A model generated the notes under the pieces. The model ran no database searches. It was not told where the DNA came from and was given only the letters and a program-made list of their open reading frames with translations. The position numbers and the translations under genes were made by a program. A stretch of DNA of 64,000 nt, taken from contig NZ_WTLB01000005.1 in assembly GCF_011378855.1 (NCBI RefSeq), positions 1 through 64,000 of the forward strand, written 5' to 3'. The stretch comes from Pseudoalteromonas sp. Z1A8. Its GTDB lineage: Bacteria; Pseudomonadota; Gammaproteobacteria; Enterobacterales; Alteromonadaceae. Positions 49,995-61,774 of this stretch are shown one piece after another (positions within the stretch are counted from its first letter, which is position 1; every line of letters starts with the position of its first letter).

Positions 49995-52256
49995 TTACGC
50001 AGGCGTTAGACTGCTCTCGTAATCAAAGTGAATCTTCTTGTCTTTAACTGATACTTTAACCGTACCGCCATCAACAAGTTCACCAAAGAGTATTTCGTTA
50101 GCAAGCTGCTTTTTAAGCTCTTCTTGAATAACACGCGCCATTGGACGTGCACCCATCGCTTTATCGTAGCCTTTATCAGCAAGCCATTCACGCGCTTTAG
50201 ACGTAAGCTCAAGGTTAACTGATTTTTTATCAAGCTGCGATTGCAGTTCCACAATAAATTTATCAACCACCAGTAGAATAACTTCACGTTCAAGGTGATT
50301 AAACCAAATGATGTTATCTAAACGGTTTCTAAATTCTGGTGAAAATACTTTATTAATTGCACCCATTGCATCGTGCGTATGATCTTGCTCTGTAAAACCA
50401 ATCGACTTACGCGTAGTTTCTTGAACGCCCGCATTGGTAGTCATTACAACCACTACGTTTCTAAAATCAGCTTTACGACCGTTATTATCGGTTAATGTAC
50501 CGTGATCCATAACCTGTAGCAAAATGTTGTAAATGTCTGGATGCGCTTTTTCAATCTCATCTAGTAGTACAACTGCATGTGGATTTTTAATCACAGCTTC
50601 TGTTAATAAACCACCTTGTTCAAAACCAACATACCCTGGTGGTGCACCAATTAATCGGCTTATTGCATGGCGTTCTACATATTCCGACATATCAAAACGA
50701 ATAAACTCAACACCCATACATTTAGCAAGTTGCTTAGTTACTTCTGTTTTACCCACACCGGTAGGCCCTGCAAACAAGAACGAACCTACTGGTTTTTCTT
50801 CGCTCGATAAACCAGAGCGAGATAAGCGAATAGCTGATGTAAGCGCATCAATAGATTGATCTTGCCCAAACACGAGCATTTTAAGGTTACGGTCTAAGTT
50901 TTTAAGCGTTTCTTTATCTGTTGACGATACACTTTGCGCAGGAATACGTGCCATTTTAGATATAATTAGTTCTATATCTGCTACGCCAATGGTTTTTTTA
51001 CGTTTAGAGCTAGGTTGCAAGCGCTGACTTGCACCGGCTTCATCAATTACATCAATTGCTTTATCTGGCAAGTGGCGCTCATTAATATATTTAGCACTAA
51101 GCTCTGCGGCTGCTTTTAATGCTTTTTGAGTGTAACGAATACCATGGTGCTCTTCGTAACGCTCTTTTAAGCCGTTTAATATTTTAGTGGTATCGGCAAC
51201 ACTTGGCTCAAGTACGTCAATTTTTTGGAAGCGACGTACCAATGCACGGTCTTTCTCAAAAATATTTTTATACTCGTTGTAAGTTGTTGAACCCATACAA
51301 CGTAACTTACCACTAGAAAGCAGTGGTTTAAGCAAGTTTGATGCGTCCATAACACCACCAGACGCCGCGCCGGCACCAATAATAGTATGTATTTCATCAA
51401 TAAATAAAATAGACCCAGGCTCTGCTTGTAGCTCTTTTAATAAGCTTTTAAAACGCTTTTCAAAGTCGCCACGGTATTTAGTACCAGCAAGCAATGCACC
51501 CATATCTAGCGAGTACACAACGGCATCTGCAATTACTTCTGGTACTTGCTTATTAACAATGCGATACGCTAAGCCTTCAGCAATGGCTGTTTTACCAACG
51601 CCCGCTTCACCAACAAGTAATGGGTTATTCTTTTTACGACGACACAATACTTGTACCGTGCGCTCTACTTCGCTGTCGCGCCCGATCAGTGGGTCAATGT
51701 TACCTTCACGTGCTTGAACGTTTAAGTTTGTTGTAAAGCTGTCTAGCTTGCTTGCTTCTTCGTTTTGAACTTCTTGCACTTCATCATGAATATCGTCGCT
51801 GTCGTTACCTAATTCATCATCAGCTTTAGAAATACCGTGCGAAATAAAGTTAACAATATCTAAGCGCGATACATCGTGCTTTTTAAGTAAGTAAACAGCT
51901 TGGCTTTCTTGCTCAGAAAAAATAGCGACTAGTACGTTTACGCCTGTAACTTCATTTTTGCCTGACGATTGCACATGGAACACAGCACGTTGTAGTACAC
52001 GTTGAAAACCAAGTGTTGGCTGAGTTTCACGCTCTTCTTCTAAATCTGGAATGACGGGTGTTGTTTCGTCAATAAATTCTAATAATTCGGTTTTTAAACC
52101 AGAAATATTAACACCACACGCGTTTAGTGCTTCTCCTGCAGAAGGATTATCTAACAGCGCAAGTAAAAGGTGCTCTACGGTCATAAACTCATGACGGCGA
52201 GTGCGCGCTTCACGAAACGCGGCATTTAATGTGAGTTCTAAGTCTTTGTTTAGCAT
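49995..52256 (-). CDS. clpA: ATP-dependent Clp protease ATPase subunit ClpA
   Basis: 753 residues from the ATG preceded by AAGGGG (a TTG two codons upstream is rejected). N-domain 1-145 (ClpS-binding), an acidic linker, AAA1 with GEAGVGKT (about 216-223), AAA2 with GPTGVGKT (about 497-504) and the ClpP-docking loop Ile-Gly-Phe at about 619-621. It unfolds N-degron and ssrA-tagged proteins for ClpP, which is not encoded here. clpS lies 69 bp upstream in the same direction. Confidence 0.97.
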   Translation of the reverse strand: MLNKDLELTLNAAFREARTRRHEFMTVEHLLLALLDNPSAGEALNACGVNISGLKTELLEFIDETTPVIPDLEEERETQPTLGFQRVLQRAVFHVQSSGKNEVTGVNVLVAIFSEQESQAVYLLKKHDVSRLDIVNFISHGISKADDELGNDSDDIHDEVQEVQNEEASKLDSFTTNLNVQAREGNIDPLIGRDSEVERTVQVLCRRKKNNPLLVGEAGVGKTAIAEGLAYRIVNKQVPEVIADAVVYSLDMGALLAGTKYRGDFEKRFKSLLKELQAEPGSILFIDEIHTIIGAGAASGGVMDASNLLKPLLSSGKLRCMGSTTYNEYKNIFEKDRALVRRFQKIDVLEPSVADTTKILNGLKERYEEHHGIRYTQKALKAAAELSAKYINERHLPDKAIDVIDEAGASQRLQPSSKRKKTIGVADIELIISKMARIPAQSVSSTDKETLKNLDRNLKMLVFGQDQSIDALTSAIRLSRSGLSSEEKPVGSFLFAGPTGVGKTEVTKQLAKCMGVEFIRFDMSEYVERHAISRLIGAPPGYVGFEQGGLLTEAVIKNPHAVVLLDEIEKAHPDIYNILLQVMDHGTLTDNNGRKADFRNVVVVMTTNAGVQETTRKSIGFTEQDHTHDAMGAINKVFSPEFRNRLDNIIWFNHLEREVILLVVDKFIVELQSQLDKKSVNLELTSKAREWLADKGYDKAMGARPMARVIQEELKKQLANEILFGELVDGGTVKVSVKDKKIHFDYESSLTPA

Positions 52257-52324
52257 TGGCAACCCCTTACTGAGATAATAATTTATACCACAACAATCGG
52301 ATGTTTGATCACCCTAACTGGTAT

Positions 52325-52642
52325 TTATTCCTGCTCACAACTACAAAGCAGTGGATGCTCGTTATCACGCGCGTAGCGGTTAACTTGTTCAGCTTTAGTA
52401 TGGGCTACGTCAGCGCTGTAAACACCGCATATACCCTTACCTTTTTCATGAACCTGAAGCATCACGTCGGTTGCTCTATCGCTATCCATATTAAAAAACG
52501 TCGTTAAAACTTCTATTACAAAGTCCATCGGCGTGTAGTCGTCGTTATTTAAAACAACTTTATATTTTCGCGGCGGCTGTAGCTTTTGCTTTTCACTGTC
52601 GCGAACTGTGTCGATAACACCTGAATCTTTCATACCACTCAT
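52325..52642 (-). CDS. clpS: ClpA adaptor protein ClpS
   Basis: 105 residues. An unstructured N-terminal 25 residues is followed by the core [21 protein letters not shown], whose NNDDYTPM stretch forms the pocket for N-terminal Leu, Phe, Tyr or Trp. [24 protein letters not shown] completes the fold. It delivers N-end-rule substrates made by Aat and Bpt to ClpA. Divergent from cspD, as in E. coli. Confidence 0.96.
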   Translation of the reverse strand: MSGMKDSGVIDTVRDSEKQKLQPPRKYKVVLNNDDYTPMDFVIEVLTTFFNMDSDRATDVMLQVHEKGKGICGVYSADVAHTKAEQVNRYARDNEHPLLCSCEQE

Positions 52643-52724
52643 AATTAAATATAGTCTTGTCTTTGTAACTCAAGCAAACTTGAATAAAAAATAAATAAAA
52701 TGTTAAAAAAATAACTCAAAACAC

Positions 52725-52755
52725 TTGACTGGTTGGCTAAATAAACTACAGTCAA
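52725..52755. promoter_or_regulatory. Inverted TTGACTG/CAGTCAA between clpS and cspD
   Basis: TTGACTG (52725-52731) and its complement CAGTCAA (52749-52755) are 17 bp apart. The left half serves as a -35 for cspD with TACAGT (52747-52752) as -10 at 16 bp. The symmetry could be an operator for a dimeric regulator acting on both divergent genes, or chance. Confidence 0.4.
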
Positions 52756-52842
52756 ACGTAGATTGATTAAACCTTAGTCAGTCTAGCAAATAATACAATT
52801 TAGAATAACTAAATTAGTCAACTTATTGAAGGATGTAGAAGT

Positions 52843-53061
52843 ATGGCTTGCGGTAAAGTTAAATGGTTCAATAACGCTAAAGGTTTTGGTTTCATCGTAG
52901 AAGACGGCTGCGAGAATGATATTTTCGCTCATTACTCAACAATTGTAATGGACGGTTATAAAACGCTTAAAGCTGGTCAAGATGTAACATTCGAATTAGA
53001 ACAAGGACCTAAAGGTCTACACGCTAAAAATATTGCCCCAGATGGTGACATTATTGAGTGA
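52843..53061 (+). CDS. cspD: Cold-shock-domain protein CspD
   Basis: 72-residue OB-fold protein with RNP1-like KGFGFIVEDG and RNP2-like DIFAHYST. It resembles the CspD branch, named by its fixed place divergent from clpS. E. coli CspD is induced in stationary phase and inhibits replication; whether that holds here is not visible. AAGGA precedes the ATG by about 10 nt, and the leader is at least 80 nt long. Confidence 0.9.
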   Translation: MACGKVKWFNNAKGFGFIVEDGCENDIFAHYSTIVMDGYKTLKAGQDVTFELEQGPKGLHAKNIAPDGDIIE

Positions 53062-53080
53062 CTATTGTTTTGTTCGACTA

Positions 53081-53109
53081 AAGCGAGTGACCTTTTAAGA
53101 TCCTCGCTT
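53081..53109 (+). terminator. Possible terminator after cspD
   Basis: AAGCGAG...CTCGCTT, 7-bp stem with a 15-nt loop, but only a short T-poor tail. A weak candidate. Confidence 0.35.
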
Positions 53110-55809
<2,700 letters not shown>

Positions 55810-55824
55810 ATATTAGTTTGAATT

Positions 55825-55861
55825 AAAAAGCCGCTTACTTGTAAAAGTAAGCGGCTTTTTT
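55825..55861 (+). terminator. Terminator after icd
   Basis: Perfect 16-bp stem aaaaagccgcttactt/aagtaagcggcttttt with a 4-nt loop and T-run. Confidence 0.9.
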
Positions 55862-55871
55862 GTGCCTAAAT

Positions 55872-55910
55872 TTTATAAAAAAGGCCGCTATTTTACAAAT
55901 AGCGGCCTTT
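55872..55910 (-). terminator. Terminator of the amidohydrolase operon
   Basis: Perfect 14-bp stem aaaggccgctattt/aaatagcggccttt with a 3-nt loop; on the minus strand it continues into a run of T. It follows the 3' end of the two-gene amidohydrolase operon. Confidence 0.88.
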
Positions 55911-55948
55911 AAAATAATTAAACTTAATTTAATTATTTAGTATATTAA

Positions 55949-57190
55949 TTACTTGGTATATGCACGTGGCATTTTTGAATCAGTCATATAACGGTCACGC
56001 AGTTTATCTTGGCGAGATTGTGTAGATACCTCAACGCCATTAATAAACATTTTATTCACGTGGCTGCTGAGTTCAAACGGGTCATTACTCCACATTACTA
56101 CGTCAGCTGCTTTACCTACTTCAAGGCTACCTGCATTAATACCAAATACATCAGCAACGTTTGATGTAACCGCTTTTAACGCGCCCTCTTGGCTCATACC
56201 GTACGATACAGCATTACCAGCATCAAAACGCAGCTGGTAAATGTTGTGGCTTGCATCGCCGCCTACTGTTAATAATACTTTTACGCCTGCTTTTTCAAGC
56301 ACGCCTGCATTATCTAAACTCGCATGAAGCGAATCAAAACTTGCTGGTAAGCTATCCATTGCACTAATAATTACTGGGATATTTGCTTTAGCAACGCGCT
56401 CTTTGACTACAACAGCGTCTTGTGCACCGTTAAGTACTAAGTTAATACCAAATTGCTCTTTTACTTTAATAAGCTCAATAATATCTGCCGCACGCGATAC
56501 GCCAACCACTAATGGCATTTCGCCACTGAGAACTTTTGCCATTACTTTGTCTTCAGTACTTGGCTTGTCGTCATCTTTTTTAGCTTTTTTACCGGCTTTA
56601 GTTTTGTGCTCATCAAGCTTATTAATAAGTGTTTGCAAAGTAAAAGCACGAGAACCTTTACTACGCTCACCTAAGTAAACAATTAAAGCCGCTTGTTTTT
56701 GCATGTTGCTGTCAAAACTACCACTTAAATCAACAACACTAGCAAGGCCTGAAAAAATGCTATCGCCGCCATGAGGGGTAATTACATCGCGTGTTACACC
56801 GCCTTTACGCGCATAAGGAATTAAGCTCGAATGTGCGTTGTAAGCCAAGCTTACATCAAAATCAATACCAGCCTTTTCCTCGCCTGCATCGCGAGAGCCC
56901 GCAACTGCACTTACTTCAACTAAACCAAGTTGATTAATACTTGCAATAAAGCCAGGGGTTACAATTTGACCCTTTGCATCAATAACTTTATCGGCTTTAA
57001 CTTCAGTTGGGTTAATTGCTGTGATTTTGCCATCTGTCATGACAATGCTTGCCGCTTCTAATACGCCTTGATCTGATGACGTATGCAATGTTGCATTAAT
57101 AATTGCTAGCGATTGTGCGCTTACAGCACCAGATGCTAATAATCCTGCAGCAACCAGAGAAAGCGAAAACGAACGTGATAAATTTTTCAT
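55949..57190 (-). CDS. Exported amidohydrolase-fold protein lacking the metal-binding His pair
   Basis: 413 residues with a signal peptide (SFSLSLVAAGLLASGAVSAQ). The amidohydrolase frame is clear: N-terminal beta-domain IINATLHT...GKITAINP, GQIVTPGFIASINQLGLVE, and C-terminal GSLEVGKAADVVMWSNDPFE. But the metal site HxH that follows VTPGxI is S84-I-N86, and the HHG-type histidines are NGA. It is probably not a metal-dependent hydrolase. It includes a Lys-rich insert (KTKAGKKAKKDDDKP). It follows an intact paralogue by 12 bp, so the two may form a heteromer. Confidence 0.8.
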   Translation of the reverse strand: MKNLSRSFSLSLVAAGLLASGAVSAQSLAIINATLHTSSDQGVLEAASIVMTDGKITAINPTEVKADKVIDAKGQIVTPGFIASINQLGLVEVSAVAGSRDAGEEKAGIDFDVSLAYNAHSSLIPYARKGGVTRDVITPHGGDSIFSGLASVVDLSGSFDSNMQKQAALIVYLGERSKGSRAFTLQTLINKLDEHKTKAGKKAKKDDDKPSTEDKVMAKVLSGEMPLVVGVSRAADIIELIKVKEQFGINLVLNGAQDAVVVKERVAKANIPVIISAMDSLPASFDSLHASLDNAGVLEKAGVKVLLTVGGDASHNIYQLRFDAGNAVSYGMSQEGALKAVTSNVADVFGINAGSLEVGKAADVVMWSNDPFELSSHVNKMFINGVEVSTQSRQDKLRDRYMTDSKMPRAYTK

Positions 57191-57202
57191 TCTGGGTGCT
57201 CC

Positions 57203-58585
57203 TTATTGTTGACCTAACATAAAATCACTTGTTGCTTGATACGCGCTGTCGTTTCTATCGTAAACCTTTGCACCATCAACAAACACTTGTTCAGCTTTAG
57301 CATAAACACTAAATGGGCTTTGATTCCAAATAACCACATCGCCCTGCTTACCGGCTTCTAGTGAACCTGTTTTGTCATCAATACCAAGTGATTTAGCCGC
57401 GTTAGCCGTGATCCATTTAATAGCGTGCTGCTCAGAAATATCAAAACCATTTTCGTTAGCGCGGTACATAACCTTGCCCGCTTCTTGGTTTAAGCGCTGA
57501 ATTGTTGTATCTGAATCTGAGTGAACAACCGCACATGAATTTTTAACTGCATCAACAATAGCCACGTTTTCTTGAACCATGTCGTAGGCTTCCATTTTAA
57601 AGCCCCACCAGTCTGGCCAAAGTGCAGCACACGAGCCATTCTCAGCAAGTAGGTCAGCAATTTTATATGCTTCTACACCGTGATGGAACGTACCCGCGTC
57701 ATAATTAAATTCTTTTGACAGGTCAATCATCATTGCCATTTCTTCGGCTTTATAACAATGATTATGAATACGTACTTCGCCTTCAAGCACACCACGCAGC
57801 GTATCGTGTTTAATATCACGTACTGGTGCTTCTGGGTTTAAACCTGCTTCATAATCGGCATCGTATTTATCCCATGCACGTTTGTACTCAGCGGCTTCAG
57901 CCCACGCCATGCGATAACCTGCCATATTACCCATACGGGTTGAAGGCAATACACCTTGACGACCATAAACACGTTTAGGGTTTTCACCACACGCCATTTT
58001 TAAACCGTATGGCGCATCAGGAAACTTCATGCCTTGCATAGTGTGTGCAGGTACATTTTTAAGCGTAACGCCGCGTCCACCAAATAAGTTAGCTGAGCCT
58101 GGTAAAATTTGCAGAGAAGTAATACCGCCTTCGCGAGCACGGTTAAAGCCTGGATCTTGTGGCCAAATAGAATGCTCAACCCACACTTCAGCAGTGTTAG
58201 GGCTGGTCATTTCGTTGCCATCTTGATGCGACTCAACCGACGGGCTTGGGTAGGCACCTAAATGCGAATGCACGTCAATAATACCCGGTGTTACCCATTT
58301 GCCTTGTGCATCAATTGTAATATCAGCAGTAGCAGTTAAGTCTTTACCTACTTGTTGTACTTTGCCATCAACAAGCAATACGTCAGCATCATCTAAACGC
58401 TCACCAGTACCGGTAAGTACTGTTGCATTTGTAATAAGTGTGCTTGATGTAGCTACGGGCTGATAAGTGCTTGGGTAAGGATTTTTGTTGATTGTTATTT
58501 TATCGTCTTGCGGGCCGTTTTCTTGGCAACCTACAAGTGCAGCAGCTAAGCCAACTGCTAATAAAGAAGGTGCAAATTTTTGCAT
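57203..58585 (-). CDS. Amidohydrolase-family lipoprotein
   Basis: 460 residues. Lipoprotein signal peptide with lipobox LVGC (Cys20), so membrane-anchored in the envelope. The amidohydrolase metal motif is intact: GIIDVHSHLG (His106, His108), with later TFHHGVEAY and VVHSDSD. The last supplies the His/Asp pair. The family resembles imidazolonepropionase/dihydroorotase-like enzymes and exported aryldialkylphosphatase-type hydrolases; substrate unknown. First gene of a two-gene operon with the degenerate paralogue downstream. Confidence 0.85.
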   Translation of the reverse strand: MQKFAPSLLAVGLAAALVGCQENGPQDDKITINKNPYPSTYQPVATSSTLITNATVLTGTGERLDDADVLLVDGKVQQVGKDLTATADITIDAQGKWVTPGIIDVHSHLGAYPSPSVESHQDGNEMTSPNTAEVWVEHSIWPQDPGFNRAREGGITSLQILPGSANLFGGRGVTLKNVPAHTMQGMKFPDAPYGLKMACGENPKRVYGRQGVLPSTRMGNMAGYRMAWAEAAEYKRAWDKYDADYEAGLNPEAPVRDIKHDTLRGVLEGEVRIHNHCYKAEEMAMMIDLSKEFNYDAGTFHHGVEAYKIADLLAENGSCAALWPDWWGFKMEAYDMVQENVAIVDAVKNSCAVVHSDSDTTIQRLNQEAGKVMYRANENGFDISEQHAIKWITANAAKSLGIDDKTGSLEAGKQGDVVIWNQSPFSVYAKAEQVFVDGAKVYDRNDSAYQATSDFMLGQQ

Positions 58586-58685
58586 GTTGTTTGGATCTCC
58601 TGTTTTTTTGCTACTTTAGCGAAAGCTAAGGAATAAAGCCAAAAAAACAGGTGAAAACGCAGTTAATTAAGATGAATATCTGTAA

Positions 58686-59471
58686 TTATTTCTTTATATA
58701 ATTGTTATACAACTTTTCAAGCGCACCTTCGGTTGTAAGCGATGGATCTTTGCTTATAAAATGCTTAACCGTACGGGTTACAAAATCAGAGTTTTGCTTA
58801 TGTAGCTTTGAAAAATCTTTAATAATTGTATTACCATCTTTAGCCGCAGTTACTTTGTCATGGCGGTGACGATACTGGCTCAATGCTTTATTAAAATCGC
58901 CTTGGTAGTCTTCAACCAATATTTTATAAAAGTCACTTTTTTGTACGTTTAAGTCATTAATGCAGTAATTTAACGCCTCTTTAAAGTCGGTAAATATCAT
59001 GCCTTCTACATCAAATTCTTTCGTTTTTTCGCGTACAGCGACTTTGGCATCTTCTGTGGCATAGCTAAAACCAGTAAACGCTAAACGCTCAGCCGCTTCT
59101 TTTCCTAATTTCATACCTGCTTGAATACTATGGGCAAACTCATCGCTCATGTCGCCAAGTTCGTTTTCTTCCCACATGTTATAAACACGCAGAGGTTTTG
59201 CGTATTTAGTGGCAAGCTTTTTTTTCATTTTAGTGAAACGCTCATCAATCGTCATCAGCCTTTCGTTATGTAAAAGCGCATGGCACTCATAACACGCAGG
59301 AATAGATATAAAGTCAGCCTCTTCACCTAAATCAACAATGCTTTGTAGCATATGCAGCGGCGGACAATGGTCGCGCTCTGTTGCTTCACAACCACAATAA
59401 AAACACTGGTTAAAATGCTGCTGATCGCAAGCGTATGCTTGCTGATAATAACTGGCTAACGTTTTGCTCAC
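58686..59471 (-). CDS. HNH-endonuclease-like zinc protein of unknown function
   Basis: 261 residues. The first 70 residues form a zinc-finger HNH-like module: CFYCGC (Cys23, 26, 28), ERDHCPP (Asp34-His35), CYEC (Cys60, 63) and LLHNE (His68-Asn69). The order CxxC / DH / CxxC / HN is that of HNH nucleases. The remaining 190 residues are helical and charged, with no recognised domain. Function could be DNA cleavage or only zinc binding. Single gene; no defence-type partner next to it. Confidence 0.65.
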   Translation of the reverse strand: MSKTLASYYQQAYACDQQHFNQCFYCGCEATERDHCPPLHMLQSIVDLGEEADFISIPACYECHALLHNERLMTIDERFTKMKKKLATKYAKPLRVYNMWEENELGDMSDEFAHSIQAGMKLGKEAAERLAFTGFSYATEDAKVAVREKTKEFDVEGMIFTDFKEALNYCINDLNVQKSDFYKILVEDYQGDFNKALSQYRHRHDKVTAAKDGNTIIKDFSKLHKQNSDFVTRTVKHFISKDPSLTTEGALEKLYNNYIKK

Positions 59472-59750
59472 CGTTGCTCCTAAAAAACACGACTAAATTA
59501 TGGGGGCGATAATAACAGCCTGAAAAAATAAGTCATACAAATTGCATTAAATTAGTTATCTATTATTGCGCTAATAAAGTAGCGCAATAATAAGGCGAAA
59601 TTATAACGTGTAGTTGCTATCACTAATTGCTCCCTGCATTGCTCTACCTCCTGCATCCATGCACTCGTATACGAACAATTTTTAATGCAGTAAGTGCGCT
59701 ATTTAATGCGATAAAATGATTATTTTTTTAATTGGTATCAGTAGCTATAT

Positions 59751-60443
59751 TTAAATCACGGCCGCTATTAAACCAAATAAACCACCAAACACACCACCCC
59801 ACACTACAAGCCAGCCTAAGTGCTCGCGGATCATGGTTTGAATAATCTCTTTAACCATTTTTGGGGTAAGCTCATCTAAGCGCTCATCAACTAATTTAAG
59901 CACTGTTTTATGTAGACTCTCTGCGCTATTACCTTGTGAGAGTGTTTGGCTTACTAATGCTTTAAAATCGTCAGTTTGGGAAATTTCACTAAGCGACAAT
60001 TGCATTTTTTCAATAAACTTTTCACGCATTGGCTCTATTGCTGCAGTGCCGCCAAACATACCTAACATGCTACCAAACTGAGATTCTTCAATAACGACAA
60101 GTAAATTGTCGAATGCAGGGTTTAAATCAACATTGCTAATTATTGGCTCAAAGTCGATATTGGGCTGCACTTTATTGAGTAAATTATTAATTTTTTGCTC
60201 TGAAAAAAACTCCGTTAATATTAGGTTTCGTATAGCTACTTTAAAGCTTTCAAACTTAAGCGCAATAACACCCGAGCCATATAAAAACGGGACTTTTTCG
60301 AACAACATATGAATAGCTAATAAATTAGTTACCGCGCCAGAAAGTGCAAATAAACCAACAGATAACACAATTGCTTGGTTAAACATAAAACCTACAACAA
60401 CACATAAACCCGCTAGCAAATTGGTTATTAAACTTTTGTTCAT
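59751..60443 (-). CDS. DUF445 family membrane protein
   Basis: 230 residues from an ATG with GGAG 5 nt upstream; a 15-residue upstream extension is rejected. Two helices at the N-terminus (about 8-45, ending GAVTNLLAIHMLFEKVPFLYGSGVI, the DUF445 hallmark) and one at the C-terminus (WLVVWGGVFGGLFGLIAAVI) enclose a soluble helical domain. Function unknown; relatives include YjiN and YheB-like membrane proteins. Confidence 0.8.
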   Translation of the reverse strand: MNKSLITNLLAGLCVVVGFMFNQAIVLSVGLFALSGAVTNLLAIHMLFEKVPFLYGSGVIALKFESFKVAIRNLILTEFFSEQKINNLLNKVQPNIDFEPIISNVDLNPAFDNLLVVIEESQFGSMLGMFGGTAAIEPMREKFIEKMQLSLSEISQTDDFKALVSQTLSQGNSAESLHKTVLKLVDERLDELTPKMVKEIIQTMIREHLGWLVVWGGVFGGLFGLIAAVI

Positions 60444-60568
60444 TTTTACTCCATTACAGTAAGTGTAATTTTTATGCAATATAGTCATTAATTTTACAAC
60501 GTTTAGATTGTTAAATTAATACCTTTTTGCCATAGTTTAAGTATCTGTTTAAAAGGCGAGCAATTGTT

Positions 60569-61429
60569 ATGTGGAAAACAGTAAATGAGCACATCAGCCA
60601 AGCCATTAGTTTTGACTTTAAACACACCTATAAACGCCAATTACAAAGTACAAATACCGACAAACTATTTCATATTACCAATGGTACGCATAACTTCTTC
60701 GTTAAAATAGCATTAAAAAGCGAACTCGAGCGTTTAGAAAGTGAATTTATTGGCTTAAAGCTTTTAGCGCAAAATAGTAATTTTAAAGTCCCTGAATGTA
60801 TTACAACCGGTGCAAATATAGAGTTTTCGTTTATTGTTTTACAGTGGCTTGTTTTAGATAAACAACCCCACAACACGTGGGCAACTATGGGAAGCAGCCT
60901 CGCTAAAATGCATCAAAAACACGACCAAGCCATGTTTGGTTTTGATGTAGACAACTATATAGCCACTACCATACAACCTAATCGCTGGCATAAAAAATGG
61001 GATGTATTTTACGCCGAAGAGCGTATAGGGTGGCAATTACAGTTACTCGCTGAAAAAGGCATTAACTTTATTGAACCCGAGCGCTTAATTAATGCCGTTA
61101 AAGAACAGCTGCATAGTCACCAAGTAGAACCTTCATTATTACATGGCGATTTTTGGCGAGGAAATATGGGCTTTTTAAAAGCAGAGCCAACGGTATTTAA
61201 CCCGGCTTGTTATTATGGTGATCGGGAAGTTGATATTGCAATGAGCGAACTATTTGCGCCACTGCCAAAAGACTTTTATAGCGCCTATAACGCGCACTAC
61301 CCGCTTTCTCAAAATTACGAAAAACGTAAGTTAATATACCAGCTATACCCTATTTTAAATCACGCTAATATATTTGCCGGGCACTATCTTACTGAAGCTA
61401 AACAACATATAGAAAAGCTGCTCATTTAA
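60569..61429 (+). CDS. Fructosamine kinase family protein
   Basis: 286 residues of the fructosamine-3-kinase-like family, related to aminoglycoside phosphotransferases. ATP-lysine region FFVKIALKSELERLESEFIGLKLL, catalytic loop LLHGDFWRGNMG (Asp as base, Asn for metal) and PACYYGDREVDIAMSELF. E. coli YniA is the best-known relative. It may phosphorylate fructosamines to deglycate proteins; it could also act on other amino-sugars. Monocistronic. Confidence 0.9.
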   Translation: MWKTVNEHISQAISFDFKHTYKRQLQSTNTDKLFHITNGTHNFFVKIALKSELERLESEFIGLKLLAQNSNFKVPECITTGANIEFSFIVLQWLVLDKQPHNTWATMGSSLAKMHQKHDQAMFGFDVDNYIATTIQPNRWHKKWDVFYAEERIGWQLQLLAEKGINFIEPERLINAVKEQLHSHQVEPSLLHGDFWRGNMGFLKAEPTVFNPACYYGDREVDIAMSELFAPLPKDFYSAYNAHYPLSQNYEKRKLIYQLYPILNHANIFAGHYLTEAKQHIEKLLI

Positions 61430-61569
61430 TACAATTTTCTGCGTAAAATAAATGTCATAATAGGCTATTCAGAACTATATTTAATCAGTAAGTAAGGAGT
61501 TCAGCTTTGAGCCATTAAGTAGTTGCTAGCATATACACAATTACTTAATTATTTATAACTGGAGTGATT

Positions 61570-61773
61570 ATGAAAGATTTTTTATCACAACGAATAACGT
61601 GCCCACACTGCGGCCACCACATACATTTAGACTTAGACGCAAGCATGGGCGATCAAGACTACGTTGAGGAATGCACTGCCTGTTGTAACCCAATTCATTT
61701 AAATATGCATATAGATCATGCTAACAATAAATTAGAGCTACACGTAGACAGTGACGACGAACAAATATTTTAA
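61570..61773 (+). CDS. CPXCG-motif cysteine-rich protein
   Basis: 67 residues. Two Cys pairs, CPHCG and CTACC, form a likely zinc ribbon; the rest is acidic. GGAG lies 5 nt before the ATG at 61570; a GTG two codons earlier overlaps that ribosome site. Conserved small protein of unknown function, one bp before the convergent ribE stop. Confidence 0.85.
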   Translation: MKDFLSQRITCPHCGHHIHLDLDASMGDQDYVEECTACCNPIHLNMHIDHANNKLELHVDSDDEQIF

Positions 61774-61774
61774 C

